From Bradyrhizobium sp. sBnM-33 (GTDB lineage Bacteria > Pseudomonadota > Alphaproteobacteria > Rhizobiales > Xanthobacteraceae), in the NCBI RefSeq assembly GCF_032917945.1, contig NZ_CP136624.1, forward strand, positions 372,001 through 436,000: a stretch of DNA of 64,000 bases, written 5' to 3'. The translations under genes were made by a program, and so were the position numbers. Within the stretch, counting starts at the first letter, position 1. Each line of letters starts with the position of its first letter. Below the pieces are notes generated by a model. It had not been told where the DNA came from, did no database searches, and saw nothing but the letters and a program-made list of their open reading frames with translations. Shown here piece by piece: positions 20,586 through 33,196 of the stretch.

Positions 20586-21116
20586 ATGATGCGTCGCCTG
20601 TTTCAGCCGTTCTGGGTCCTGCTTGCGGTCATCTTTCTGATCGAAGCATGGCTGTGGGATCATCTCGAGCCGATCGTCGAGCGCATCGTCGCGCTGATCC
20701 CGCTTCGCGCCTTCAAGCAATGGCTGTCCGACCGCGTCGATGCGCTGTCGCCGGCGATGACGCTGATCGTATTTGCCGTGCCGGTGATTCCGCTGTTTCC
20801 GCTCAAGCTGGTCGGCTTGTGGCTGCTGGCGAATGAATATTGGTTCAGCGCCGCCGTCGTTTTCGTGCTCGGCAAATTCCTCAGCGTCGGCGTCACCGCG
20901 TTTATCTTCGACGTGACGCGGCCGAAGCTGCTGCAGATGGCGTGGTTCAAGAACATTTATGAGTTCATCCTGGCGATGCGCGCCAAGGCAGCCGCCCTGG
21001 TCTATCCAATCAAGCAGCGCATCCGGGAAATTTTGCGCGGCGACGGTGATAGCTGGTCATCGCGCATGCTGCGCACGATCGCACGTTTTCGCAAGAGCGT
21101 GCACGAAGCGCGATAG
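20586..21116 (+). CDS. Hypothetical transmembrane protein
   Basis: A 176-residue protein 34 bases after lpdA and likely in the same transcript. Hydrophobic segments lie near residues 8-25 (FWVLLAVIFLIEAWLW), 58-82 and 85-110; the C-terminal third is basic and helical (VYPIKQRIREILRG). I do not recognise a named domain, but the composition looks like a real conserved inner-membrane protein. A dispersed repeat follows directly. Confidence 0.8.
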   Translation: MMRRLFQPFWVLLAVIFLIEAWLWDHLEPIVERIVALIPLRAFKQWLSDRVDALSPAMTLIVFAVPVIPLFPLKLVGLWLLANEYWFSAAVVFVLGKFLSVGVTAFIFDVTRPKLLQMAWFKNIYEFILAMRAKAAALVYPIKQRIREILRGDGDSWSSRMLRTIARFRKSVHEAR

Positions 21117-21125
21117 CTTCTTGCT

Positions 21126-21227
21126 GTCGTCGCCCGGTTTGACCGGGCGACCCAGTATCCCAGAGACAATAGTGCTTGAGCCGAGACGTCGCGGCGTACT
21201 GGATCACCCGCTTTCGCGGGTGATGAC
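21126..21227. repeat. Dispersed palindromic repeat, GTACTGGAT family, copy 3
   Basis: About 100 bases between convergent genes. The left hairpin is GTCGCCCGGTTTGACCGGGCGAC, and the right module is CGGCGTACTGGATCACCCGC...GCGGGTGATGAC, matching copies at 8197 and 16554. The middle segment (CCCAGAGAC..., GTCGCGGCGTACTGG) also resembles copy 1. Confidence 0.8.
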
Positions 21228-21229
21228 AT

Positions 21230-21823
21230 TCAATGCAAATGCAAAAGATGCGGCGCGTAGAGGCCGAGCGCGGTGATACCGATGCCGGCAATCGCCAGTA
21301 CGCCGGAGACCCAGGCCAGCACTATCATGCCGGTGATGATGGTGGCCGACGCCAGCACGATCCCGATCTGGAAGGCGGCCGAGGCGATTTCGTAGTGGTG
21401 GTACTTCGCCGTCGCGAGGTCGCGCTCGTGCTCGGCATGCTTGGCGCGTGCGGCGAGCTGTTCCGAACCTTCCCCGGTCTCCGGCTCCGAACGGTAGCGC
21501 GCCGCGGTTTTGTTCCAGTCGTCGATCTGCTTTTGCAGGGCCGCTTTCGCAGCATCATCGCCGATGGTCCCTAGGCTGAGTTTGGCGTGCTCCGCCGTGG
21601 CCTGGACCGTGGTGCGGCGGATGCTCTTGGCCTGGAAGAACGCCCAGAGGTTCGAAGCCTCGACATTCTTGCTGATCGCTTCGGTCTGCGCGCCCTTGCC
21701 GAGCGTTTCCGACAGCGCCAGAAACAAGGCGATCACCGCGATCAGCAGCGCGATCTTCTTGTTCGAGCCTGAAGCATGCTCGGCGTGCTCCGCATGCTCC
21801 ATGCTTTCATGTGCACCACCCAT
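21230..21823 (-). CDS. DUF4337 domain-containing membrane protein
   Basis: A 197-residue protein. A His/Glu/Ala-rich N-terminus (HESMEHAEHAEHASG) is followed by one membrane helix (IALLIAVIALFLALSETLG). A soluble middle with helical, charged character and two C-terminal helices (IGIVLASATIITGMIVLAW, GVLAIAGIGITALGL) complete it. This layout, with NVEASNLWAFFQAKSIRRT, is DUF4337; the function is unknown. The ATG chosen is preceded by a strong AGGAGG; a longer frame upstream lacks one. Confidence 0.88.
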   Translation of the reverse strand: MGGAHESMEHAEHAEHASGSNKKIALLIAVIALFLALSETLGKGAQTEAISKNVEASNLWAFFQAKSIRRTTVQATAEHAKLSLGTIGDDAAKAALQKQIDDWNKTAARYRSEPETGEGSEQLAARAKHAEHERDLATAKYHHYEIASAAFQIGIVLASATIITGMIVLAWVSGVLAIAGIGITALGLYAPHLLHLH

Positions 21824-21939
21824 GATTCCCCTCCTGCCAATTGACGGCGTACGATTGCCGGAACCGCAACGCGAGCGCAAGCGGTCACTCAAGAAACCAT
21901 CGATGTGACGGGAGTGTGTCGGCGCGAGCGCCTAATAAT

Positions 21940-22914
21940 TCATCCGCGCGGATGCGCGGTGCGGTACACTTCCAAGAGCCGCTCGCTGTCGATGCCGGTG
22001 TAGATCTGCGTGGTTGAGAGCGAGGCGTGGCCGAGCAGTTCCTGGATCGCGCGCAGATCACCGCCGCGGCTGAGCAGATGTGTTGCGAAAGAATGCCGTA
22101 GCGCATGCGGGGTGGCGCTGTCGGGCAGGCCGAGCGCGCCACGTAATCGCTCCATGGTGAGCTGGATGATTCGCGGGGAAAGCGGCCCGCCGCGTGCGCC
22201 GACGAAGATCGGGCCGGCCGGCGGTAATGAATGCGGGCACATCGCAACGTAATCGGCGATCAGTGCCAGCACGTTTTGCAGCACCGGCACCATGCGGGTC
22301 TTGTTGCCTTTGCCGGTGACGATAATGACGTCGCCTTCGCCGGTTCTTGGCACGTCCTGGCGCTTCAGTCCCAGCGCTTCGGAAATGCGCAGGCCTGATC
22401 CATAGAGCAGCGCCATCACCGCGGCGTCGCGCGCGAGAATCCAGGGATCGCGCTCCTCGCCGGCGCGCTCGTCGGCATCGGCAAAGCGTTTGGCGGCGGC
22501 CATCTGGATCGGCTTCGGCAGGCTTTTTGCAATTTTCGGCGCGCGGATCGCGGACAGAGCTCCGACCTTGCCCTTGCCCTCCCGTTCGAGATAGCGGCCG
22601 AACGAACGCAGGCCAGCCAGCGCCCGCATCAGCGAGCGCCCGGCGATGTCGTCGGCGCGACGCATCGCCATGAAAGCCCTGACGTCGGTGGCCTCCAGCG
22701 CCGCAAACTTCTTCAGCGTGACTTGGGTGCCCCAATGCTCGGCGAGGAAGGTGAGGCATTGGCGGAGGTCGCGGGCGTAGGCTTCAAGCGTCTTCGGCGA
22801 CAGCCGCCGTTCGGCGCGCAGATGCGTCAGCCAGCGCGTCATCTCCTGCGCGAGGCCCTCGTCGGCGCATTCGAGCTCGACCGCTTGCAGTGCCGGAACT
22901 TCCCTGGCCATCAT
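21940..22914 (-). CDS. xerC: Tyrosine recombinase XerC
   Basis: A 324-residue recombinase that acts with XerD at dif to resolve chromosome dimers. The N-terminal SAM-like domain spans about residues 15-110 (RWLTHLRAERRLSPKTLEAYARD). The catalytic domain has Arg in YGSGLRISEALGLK, HALRHSFATHLL, LLGHASLSTTQIY and the nucleophile Tyr near the end, so the full R-H-R-H-Y set is present. The start is ambiguous (ATG ATG); the open frame extends upstream through a 13-base tandem repeat that does not look coding. It diverges from priA, as often seen in Rhizobiales, and is a housekeeping recombinase rather than a phage integrase. Confidence 0.9.
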   Translation of the reverse strand: MMAREVPALQAVELECADEGLAQEMTRWLTHLRAERRLSPKTLEAYARDLRQCLTFLAEHWGTQVTLKKFAALEATDVRAFMAMRRADDIAGRSLMRALAGLRSFGRYLEREGKGKVGALSAIRAPKIAKSLPKPIQMAAAKRFADADERAGEERDPWILARDAAVMALLYGSGLRISEALGLKRQDVPRTGEGDVIIVTGKGNKTRMVPVLQNVLALIADYVAMCPHSLPPAGPIFVGARGGPLSPRIIQLTMERLRGALGLPDSATPHALRHSFATHLLSRGGDLRAIQELLGHASLSTTQIYTGIDSERLLEVYRTAHPRG

Positions 22915-22915
22915 T

Positions 22916-22981
22916 CTTGCCTTCGAGAGCTTGTCTTGAGAGCTTGCCTTGAGAGCTTGCCTTGAGAGCTTGCCTTGGAGA
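22916..22981. repeat. 13-base tandem repeat (CTTGCCTTGAGAG) between xerC and priA
   Basis: Five consecutive units of CTTGCCTTGAGAG occur with small changes (one has an extra C, one ends GGAGA). The array lies in the divergent xerC/priA promoter region, immediately upstream of the xerC start. The unit length is not a multiple of three, so gain or loss of a unit would not preserve a coding frame, which supports a non-coding role. Confidence 0.85.
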
Positions 22982-23084
22982 CGGTGATTCAGCGCATTAT
23001 ATCGCACCTCTTTCGTTTACCGTTCGCTAACTGGCCGGGGCGGCGCTAGCCTCGCTCCGAAAACCTCAAGCCTGATTCCCCCTG

Positions 23085-25295
23085 ATGGACCACGCCACCC
23101 GCCAAACCAGCTCATCGGCCGCCTCGACCCGCGTCGTCGACGTGCTGGTGCCGGTCGCGCTCAATCAAAACTATTCCTACCGCGTGCCGCGCGGCATGGA
23201 GCTGAAGGCGGGCGATGTCGTTTGCGTGCCGCTCGGGCCGCGGGAGGTGGTGGCGGTGGTGTGGGCGGAGAACGCCAATCCCGATCCGCGTCTGCACAAC
23301 CGCCTGAAGGACGTCGGCGAAAAGCTCGACGTGCCGCCGCTCAAGGAGGACTTGCGCAGCCTCGTCGATTGGGTCGCCAACTATACGCTGTCCGCGCGCG
23401 GCATGGTCCTGCGCATGGCTTTGCGGATGGGCGAAAATCTGGGACCTGAACGGATGCGCCTCGGCGTGCGGCTGGTGGGCCCAGCGCCGCAGCGCCTGAC
23501 GCCAGCGCGGCGGCGGCTGATCGAGGTGCTGTCGGACGGCCTCTTGCACGGCAAGTCGGATGCGGCGCGAGAAGCCGGCGTCAGCTCAGGCGTGGTCGAC
23601 GGCCTCGTCGATGAGGGGACCCTGGCCATAGAGGTGATGCCGCCGCCACTGGCGCCGCTGGCGCCCGATCCGTCCTTTGCGCAGCCGGAGTTTTCCCACC
23701 AGCAGCGCGCGGCGGTGGACATGATGCGAGCGCTCGCTGCCAACGGCACGTTCCACGTCGCGCTGCTCGACGGCGTCACCGGATCGGGCAAGACGGAAGT
23801 CTATTTTGAGGCGATTGCGGAAGTCGTCCGGCGCGGCAAGCAGACGCTGATCCTGATGCCGGAGATCGCGCTGACCGGGCAATTCCTCGACCGCTTTGCC
23901 CAGCGTTTTGGCGTGCGCCCGCTGGAATGGCACTCTGAACTGACGCCGCGCACGCGGCAGCGCAATTGGGCGGCGATATCGGCGGGTGAAGCGCCGGTCG
24001 TGGTCGGCGCGCGCTCGGCGCTGTTTCTGCCCTATGCGGATCTGGGCCTGATCATCGTCGATGAAGAGCACGACCAGGCTTACAAGCAGGATGACGGCGC
24101 GCATTATCACGCCCGCGACATGGCAGTGGTGCGCGCGCATATCGCCAAAATCCCGATAGTGCTGGCGTCCGCGACGCCGTCGGTCGAAACCGAAGTCAAC
24201 GCGCGCAAGGGACGCTATCAGCGCGTCGCGCTGCCGTCCCGCTTCGGCGGCCAACACATGCCGCATATCGAAGCGATCGATTTGCGACGCGCTCCGCCGC
24301 CGCGCGGCCGCTTCATCTCGCCGCCGCTCGCCGAGCAAATTCGTTTCGCGATCGAGAAGCGCGAACAGGCGCTGTTGTTCCTCAACCGCCGCGGCTACGC
24401 GCCGCTGACGCTGTGCCGGGCTTGCGGCCATCGCTTCGCGTGCACGATCTGTGATGCCTGGCTGGTCGATCACCGCTTTCGCCAGCGGCTGGTCTGCCAT
24501 CATTGCGGCTTCTCGATGCCGCGCCCAAATATCTGCCCGCATTGCCAGGCTGAGGAATCGCTGGTCGCGGTCGGCCCCGGCGTCGAGCGGCTGCAGGAAG
24601 AGGCGGCTGCGCTGTTTCCGGAAGCGCGCACCATGGTGCTGTCGAGCGATCTGATCACCTCGATCGAGACCATGCGCAGCGAGCTGAACGAGATCGCGGA
24701 AGGCCGCGTCGATATCATCATCGGCACGCAGCTGGTCGCGAAGGGCCATAATTTCCCGCGGCTCAATCTGGTCGGGGTGATCGATGCGGATCTGGGCCTC
24801 GGCAATGGCGATCCGCGCGCTGCTGAGCGCACTTTCCAACTGCTCAATCAGGTGATCGGGCGTGCGGGACGCGATCAGGGCCGCGGTGTTGGCTACTTGC
24901 AGACCCATCAGCCCGAACATCCCGTGATGAAGGCGTTGGTCGCTAACGACCGTGAGGCGTTTTACGCCAGCGAAATCGACTCCCGCGAGCGCACCGGCTA
25001 TCCACCGTTCGGCCGGCTCGCCAGCCTGATCATTTCTGCGGGCGACCGGCCGACCGCGGAAGGCTTTGCGCGCCGCCTCGCCGCTGTGGCGCCGATCGAC
25101 GAACGCATCCAGGTGCTGGGACCCGCCGAAGCGCCGCTTGCAGTGATCAAGGGCCGCTATCGGTTCCGGATCCTGGTGAAGTCGCTGCGCAATGTCGACC
25201 TCTCGGAATATTTGCGCGAGTGGCTCACCGCCGGGCCGAAGACCAAGGGCAACCTCAAGCTCGAGGTCGATGTCGATCCGCAGAGCTTTTTGTAG
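23085..25295 (+). CDS. priA: Primosomal protein N' (PriA helicase)
   Basis: A 736-residue 3'-5' helicase that restarts stalled replication forks. The order is an N-terminal DNA 3'-end binding domain (VLVPVALNQNYSYRVP), a helicase domain with Walker A DGVTGSGKTEVYFEAI and DEEH box VDEEHDQAYKQ, and a zinc region with paired cysteines (CRACGHRFACTICD, CHHCGFSMPRPNICPHC). It ends with helicase motifs QLVAKGHNFPRLNLVGV and IGRAGRDQGRG and a C-terminal domain. The length is normal. The ribosome site is weak (CCCCCTG). It is divergent from xerC. Confidence 0.96.
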   Translation: MDHATRQTSSSAASTRVVDVLVPVALNQNYSYRVPRGMELKAGDVVCVPLGPREVVAVVWAENANPDPRLHNRLKDVGEKLDVPPLKEDLRSLVDWVANYTLSARGMVLRMALRMGENLGPERMRLGVRLVGPAPQRLTPARRRLIEVLSDGLLHGKSDAAREAGVSSGVVDGLVDEGTLAIEVMPPPLAPLAPDPSFAQPEFSHQQRAAVDMMRALAANGTFHVALLDGVTGSGKTEVYFEAIAEVVRRGKQTLILMPEIALTGQFLDRFAQRFGVRPLEWHSELTPRTRQRNWAAISAGEAPVVVGARSALFLPYADLGLIIVDEEHDQAYKQDDGAHYHARDMAVVRAHIAKIPIVLASATPSVETEVNARKGRYQRVALPSRFGGQHMPHIEAIDLRRAPPPRGRFISPPLAEQIRFAIEKREQALLFLNRRGYAPLTLCRACGHRFACTICDAWLVDHRFRQRLVCHHCGFSMPRPNICPHCQAEESLVAVGPGVERLQEEAAALFPEARTMVLSSDLITSIETMRSELNEIAEGRVDIIIGTQLVAKGHNFPRLNLVGVIDADLGLGNGDPRAAERTFQLLNQVIGRAGRDQGRGVGYLQTHQPEHPVMKALVANDREAFYASEIDSRERTGYPPFGRLASLIISAGDRPTAEGFARRLAAVAPIDERIQVLGPAEAPLAVIKGRYRFRILVKSLRNVDLSEYLREWLTAGPKTKGNLKLEVDVDPQSFL

Positions 25296-25316
25296 CTGCA
25301 GCAACGTCTCCCCCCC

Positions 25317-25436
25317 GTCATTGCGAGAAGCGAAGCGACGAAGCAATCCATCTCTCCTCATGCGCGGAGGGATGGATTGCTTCGCGGAGCCTGTCATCGG
25401 GGCGCGCGTTCGCGCGACCCGTTGGCTCGCAATGAC
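25317..25436. repeat. Dispersed palindromic repeat (GTCATTGCGAG type)
   Basis: The ends GTCATTGCGAG and CTCGCAATGAC are perfectly complementary. Inside, GAAGCAATCCAT and ATGGATTGCTTC form a second nested stem. It lies about 20 bases after priA. This type is common downstream of genes in Bradyrhizobium and Rhodopseudomonas. Confidence 0.85.
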
Positions 25437-25452
25437 GGGGAAATAGCTGTGA

Positions 25453-25490
25453 AAACAAAAAAGCCTGCCGTCATTTGCGACGGCAGGCCT
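25453..25490 (-). terminator. Rho-independent terminator of the rlpA-like gene
   Basis: On the minus strand, GCCTGCCGTC-GCAAAT-GACGGCAGGC is followed by TTTTTTGTTTT. It lies about 90 bases past the stop of the RlpA-like gene. The opposite strand has only CTTTG, so it serves the minus strand. Confidence 0.85.
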
Positions 25491-25576
25491 TTGTTGCCGC
25501 GGAAGGTTCCGCGACGGTTACGCAACGCAACGCTTACGCGATCTGATGGACCGGAAACGGCGCGCGATCGCGCGCT

Positions 25577-26068
25577 TTACGAGACGACTTCGGCAGTGAC
25601 GTGGCCAACGCCAGCGCCGGTCAGGCCGATGGCCCGGGCTGCGCCCTTGGAGAGGTCGAGCACGCGTCCTCGGATGAAAGGACCACGGTCGTTGATCGTG
25701 ACGATGACGCTCTGGCCGCGATGGGTGACGCGGAGCTTGGTGCCGAACGGCAGCGAGCGATGGGCCGCGGTCATGGCGTTCTGATTGAAGCGCTGACCAG
25801 AGGCAGTTTTGCTGCCGGATTCATTGCCGTAAAAGGAGGCCTTGCCCGAGAAGCCGTGCCCGGAGCCCGACGGGCTGATCGAGGCATTGGCGTCCAGCCA
25901 ATTGCTGCTCTTGGCCTTGTGAGCGTGGCTGGCGTGATGGCGGTGGTGCCTGGATTTTGCAGAAGCTTCGGTGACGGCGCCACCGACCAGGAGAGTTGCG
26001 GCGATCAAGGCGAGCGCCGTGCGCGACCGGGTTGGAGTTCCCGGCACAACTTTATTGGTATGCAACAT
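25577..26068 (-). CDS. RlpA-like septal ring lytic transglycosylase family protein
   Basis: A 163-residue exported protein. The signal peptide comprises residues of ALALIAATLLVGGAVTEASA, followed by a His-rich linker (HHRHHASHAHKAKS). A double-psi beta-barrel then shows GKASFYG, TASGQRFN, AAHRSLPFGT, VTINDRGPF and the Asp in RVLDLSKGAA. RlpA cleaves naked glycan at the septum. Here the SPOR domain found in some RlpA proteins is absent, so this is the short form. A start 30 bases upstream (MWQYYL) is possible. Confidence 0.9.
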   Translation of the reverse strand: MLHTNKVVPGTPTRSRTALALIAATLLVGGAVTEASAKSRHHRHHASHAHKAKSSNWLDANASISPSGSGHGFSGKASFYGNESGSKTASGQRFNQNAMTAAHRSLPFGTKLRVTHRGQSVIVTINDRGPFIRGRVLDLSKGAARAIGLTGAGVGHVTAEVVS

Positions 26069-26735
26069 TAAACTAGCCCTCAGATAGTATTGCCACATGC
26101 GTGGCAAATGGAACCCCCGTCCCAATTTCGGTGAGGGCCGTTTGATGAGGCAATGAGGCATGAATTGGGCAGTAAATCGGGAATGTCTCGGGCTGACATA
26201 TCATGTTACCGAGATCGCTAATCGAGCGATATTCCGTAATCTTGCGTGTTAACGGAGTTTTAACCAATTCAATACTGCCAATTACTTGCGAATACGGTCA
26301 TTCGCGTGCGTGGACAGATTAAGGTAAGTAAAGGGCAAATGGAGAGGATCAGGGCGGTTCGTTCCGAACGCTATCGGTCATAGCGGCCATGCAAATACGG
26401 GCGGAACAAATTGGCCAGTCGGGGACCACTCCAGATCGCGTGCACCGGCGGAGTCAAAATTCCGGCGCACCGATTCCCCATCAAACCGCATTCGACCCGG
26501 GCCTGAAACGGGGCCTGAAAATTGACGTGCGACAAGGCACCGCCTGAACACGCGGTCATGTTGCACCTGCGCGCTCGCTATGTTAGCAAAGCCGCGATTT
26601 TAACGATCCCGGCACCCCTCGTGCCGGTCGAAAATCGAAGTCCCGCTTGAATTCCAAGGGCTTGGATCGCTAGGCGCCGCTACCCGTGGCGACGGTTTTT
26701 CCCTTGCGAGTTTGACATCTGAAAAGAGCGTCTCT
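26069..26735. other. Divergent intergenic region upstream of atpH
   Basis: About 670 bases between the rlpA-like gene and the F1 operon. Its left half is clearly AT-richer than the surroundings. A CGGCAC...GTGCCG hairpin lies near 26610. Short frames inside (for example around 26371-26566) lack family features. The atp promoter must lie here, but I could not pick a convincing -35/-10 pair. Confidence 0.5.
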
Positions 26736-28825
<2,090 letters not shown>

Positions 28826-28919
28826 TGATTTGCCGTTGCGGCCCGGCGGATAGCCGGGCCCGACGAAAGAGTGGCTTGCGGTCGGGTGCCAGACACCGGA
28901 TCGCCGGGGTGAACTGAGA

Positions 28920-29801
28920 ATGGCTTCACTTAAAGACATGCGTGTCCGCATCGCCTCGACCAAGGCGACGCAGAAGATCACCAAGGCGATGCAGATGGTC
29001 GCGGCCTCCAAGCTGCGACGCGCGCAGACTGCTGCCGAAGCGGCCCGGCCCTACGCCGAGAAGATGGATGCGGTGATTTCCAACATCGCCGCTGCTGCCG
29101 CTAGTTCGCCCGGTGCTCCGGCGCTGCTGGCCGGCACCGGCAGGGATCAGGTGCACCTCTTGCTGGTCTGCACCGGCGAACGCGGCCTGTGCGGCGCGTT
29201 CAATTCGGCGATCGTGCGTCTGGTCCGTGAGCGCGCGCTGTCGCTGATGGGCCAAGGCAAGGACGTCAAGATTTTCTGCGTCGGCCGCAAGGGCTACGAC
29301 CAGCTCCGCCGCACCTTCGATAAGCAGATCATCGAGCACGTCGATCTGCGCGGGGTTCGCCAGCTCGGCTTCGTCAACGCCGAGGACATCGCCAAGAAGA
29401 TCCTGGTACGGTTCGAAGCCGGCGAGTTCGACGTCTGCACGCTGTTCTATTCGCGCTTCAAATCCGTCATCGCACAGCTTCCGACCGCCCAGCAGGTCAT
29501 TCCGTTGGTGGTCGAAGAGCCGGCCGCCAATGCCCGTCCGTCGATCGCTTACGAGTACGAGCCGGAAGAAGACGAGATCCTGACGCGGCTGCTACCGCGC
29601 AATCTTGCGGTGCAGGTCTTCCGCGCGCTGCTGGAGAACAATGCTTCTTTCTACGGCGCGCAGATGAGCGCGATGGACAACGCCACCCGCAACGCCGGCG
29701 AAATGATCCGCAAGCAAACCCTAGTCTACAACCGAACCCGTCAAGCCCAGATCACCAAGGAGTTGATCGAGATCATCTCCGGCGCCGAGGCGGCGGTCTA
29801 G
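28920..29801 (+). CDS. atpG: ATP synthase F1 subunit gamma
   Basis: A 293-residue rotor subunit. The N-terminal helix [28 protein letters not shown] start (coiled-coil) and the C-terminal signature [15 protein letters not shown] followed by [16 protein letters not shown] are diagnostic. The central Rossmann-like part includes [35 protein letters not shown] hairpin lies in the 94-base gap after atpA and may tune relative expression. Confidence 0.97.
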   Translation: MASLKDMRVRIASTKATQKITKAMQMVAASKLRRAQTAAEAARPYAEKMDAVISNIAAAAASSPGAPALLAGTGRDQVHLLLVCTGERGLCGAFNSAIVRLVRERALSLMGQGKDVKIFCVGRKGYDQLRRTFDKQIIEHVDLRGVRQLGFVNAEDIAKKILVRFEAGEFDVCTLFYSRFKSVIAQLPTAQQVIPLVVEEPAANARPSIAYEYEPEEDEILTRLLPRNLAVQVFRALLENNASFYGAQMSAMDNATRNAGEMIRKQTLVYNRTRQAQITKELIEIISGAEAAV

Positions 29802-29813
29802 CGCACGAACTAA

Positions 29814-31298
<1,485 letters not shown>

Positions 31299-31304
31299 GA
31301 CTTC

Positions 31305-31384
31305 GTCATTGCCGGGCTTGACCCGGCAATCCATCGCCAAGAGGATTTCTTTTGATGGACCCGCGGGTCAAGCCCGCGGGTGAC
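31305..31384. repeat. Dispersed palindromic repeat between atpD and atpC
   Basis: Two linked hairpins, GCCGGGCTTGACCCGGC and CCCGCGGGTCAAGCCCGCGGG, are bounded by GTCATT and GTGACA. It occupies most of the 107 bases between atpD and atpC, so it is transcribed within the F1 operon. Confidence 0.75.
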
Positions 31385-31405
31385 AGCAGAAAGAACGGAA
31401 CGACC

Positions 31406-31813
31406 ATGGCTACCTTTCATTTCGATCTCGTCTCTCCCGAAAAGCTCGCCTTCTCCGGCGAGGTCGATCAGGTTGACGTTCCCGGCGTGGAAGGCGATTT
31501 CGGCGTACTCGCCGGACATGCGCCGGTCGTGGCAGCGGTTCGTCCGGGCATCCTGACGATCACCGCGGACGGCGCGCACCAGAAGATCATCGTGCTCGGC
31601 GGTCTTGCCGAAATGTCGGAAAATGGACTGACTGTGCTGGCTGACGTCGCTACCTCGATGGCCGAGGTCGACCGCGCGCAATTCGCCGAGACCATCGCCG
31701 AGATGGAAGCCAAGCTCGCCGAGAAGGAAGGCACCGAGCTCGATCACGCCATCGAGCGGCTGGACCACTTCAAGAGCATCCAGATCGAGCTCAACGCCAC
31801 CGCTATGCACTAA
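31406..31813 (+). CDS. atpC: ATP synthase F1 subunit epsilon
   Basis: A 135-residue central-stalk subunit. The beta-sandwich ([40 protein letters not shown]) is followed by a C-terminal helical hairpin ([20 protein letters not shown]), the part that can inhibit ATP hydrolysis. The family-like ATG lies downstream of a dispersed repeat; an earlier in-frame ATG lies inside that repeat and is rejected. It is last in the operon, followed by a terminator. Confidence 0.96.
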   Translation: MATFHFDLVSPEKLAFSGEVDQVDVPGVEGDFGVLAGHAPVVAAVRPGILTITADGAHQKIIVLGGLAEMSENGLTVLADVATSMAEVDRAQFAETIAEMEAKLAEKEGTELDHAIERLDHFKSIQIELNATAMH

Positions 31814-31857
31814 GCCCCGGGGCACCGCTCCGGGGCACAATGAAGACCCTGACACGC

Positions 31858-31895
31858 CAGCGCTCGTCACACGGTGACGGGCGCTGAGCTTTTTG
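31858..31895 (+). terminator. Rho-independent terminator of the atpHAGDC operon
   Basis: A 13-base stem (CAGCGCTCGTCAC / GTGACGGGCGCTG, one G-T wobble) is followed by AGCTTTTTGC. A weaker CCCCGG hairpin precedes it right after the atpC stop. Confidence 0.8.
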
Positions 31896-31950
31896 CGGCA
31901 GTATTTCTCTCGCAAGGCTGCTCCCCAGGCACGGCTCGGAACCGCTCCAG

Positions 31951-33057
31951 CTAGCGTCGCTGAACCGAGCCGTTGCTCTGGCTGCTGCTTGCTTCGGTGG
32001 CCGGTCCCACCGCAACGGTAACGCTTTGCGGCGCGCCGGAACGCTCAACGGTCAATCGCACCTGTTCGCCTATCCGCGCGAGTCCGATCCGGTTTCTCAA
32101 TTGCGCGGCAGAGTGAATGGGGCGGTCGTCCGCCTTCAGCACGATGTCGCCCTTACGCAGGCCTGCCAATTCGGCCGGCGAGCCCGGGCTGACTTCGGCA
32201 ATCCGTGCGCCTTCGCTGCGTCCGCCGTCGGTCGCGGGATTTAGTTCGCGCAGGGAGATGCCGATCCGGCCACGCTCGACGCGGCCGTTCTCGACAATCT
32301 GTTCCATCACGCGCCGCGCCATATTGACGGGGATCGCAAAGCCGATGCCGACATTGCCGCCGGCCGGCGAAATGATCGCTGAATTGATGCCGATCAATTC
32401 GCCCTTCAGATTGACCAGCGCGCCGCCCGAATTGCCGGGGTTGATCGCGGCGTCGGTCTGGATGAAATCCTCATAACCCTGTTTGCCGAGCCCGGTTCGG
32501 CCAAGCGCGCTGACAAGGCCGGAGGTCACGGTCTGGCCAAGGCCAAACGGGTTGCCGATGGCGAGGACGAAATCGCCGACTTCGAGCGCGTCACTGTCGC
32601 CGAACGCGATCGCCTTCAATGCGGACGGCGATTGAATCCGCAACACCGCAATGTCGGTGCCGGGATCGCGCCCGACGACCTTGGCCAACAATTGCCGGCC
32701 GTCCTTGGTTTTGATCTGGACCGTGGCGACCTGGTCGACAACATGGTTGTTGGTCAGGACATAGCCTTTCTGCGCATCGACGATGACGCCGGAGCCGGTG
32801 GCGTTGATTTCCTTCTCGAGTTGCTTGGGTACGTCGAAAAACTCGCGGAATAGCGGATCGCGATAGAGCGGATTGTCCTGGCGGATCTTGCCGTGCACGG
32901 CGATGTTGACTACAGCCGGCGTGATCTCGCGCACCAAGGGCGCCAGCGTCGGTACTGTGCCGCCGGTTCGCAGGTTCGGAATTTGTCCCGAGGCCTGAGT
33001 TGGAATAGTCGCGGCGCCGACCAGGCCCGCCAGCACAATCGCGAAAAATCGGTTCAC
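31951..33057 (-). CDS. HtrA/DegP-like trypsin-like serine protease with one PDZ domain
   Basis: A 368-residue periplasmic protease. The signal peptide (FFAIVLAGLVGAATIPTQASG) is followed by the protease domain with catalytic His in LTNNHVVDQV, Asp in DPGTDIAVLRI and Ser in INPGNSGGALV. A single C-terminal PDZ (GISLRELNP...GSPAELAGLRKGDIVLKADD) completes it. The single PDZ gives a DegS-like layout, but a cleavable signal is predicted. A GTG start is chosen because it places the signal peptide at the N-terminus; an ATG 81 bases upstream is possible. It is last in the heat-shock cluster, consistent with envelope protein quality control. Confidence 0.9.
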   Translation of the reverse strand: MNRFFAIVLAGLVGAATIPTQASGQIPNLRTGGTVPTLAPLVREITPAVVNIAVHGKIRQDNPLYRDPLFREFFDVPKQLEKEINATGSGVIVDAQKGYVLTNNHVVDQVATVQIKTKDGRQLLAKVVGRDPGTDIAVLRIQSPSALKAIAFGDSDALEVGDFVLAIGNPFGLGQTVTSGLVSALGRTGLGKQGYEDFIQTDAAINPGNSGGALVNLKGELIGINSAIISPAGGNVGIGFAIPVNMARRVMEQIVENGRVERGRIGISLRELNPATDGGRSEGARIAEVSPGSPAELAGLRKGDIVLKADDRPIHSAAQLRNRIGLARIGEQVRLTVERSGAPQSVTVAVGPATEASSSQSNGSVQRR

Positions 33058-33196
33058 GTGGGTTCTCGTCCGCGGATTAAGAAGGGTTCTGGTCAGGAGC
33101 CGGCTTGCGGTGCCGCGCCGTGGTGCAAGGCAAGCCATGGCGCCGCCCACAGGGCGGCTGCGTGGTTGACCCATGCAATCGCCATAATGGTTGGTG

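Noticed and set aside
21940..22914. Tyrosine recombinase as an island integrase
   Set aside because: It lies next to priA in a core region, has the length and motifs of XerC, and is 29 kb from the tRNA-Ser boundary.
26371..26566. Two overlapping small minus-strand frames upstream of atpH
   Set aside because: No ribosome site, no recognised family, and two frames of about equal quality overlap each other.
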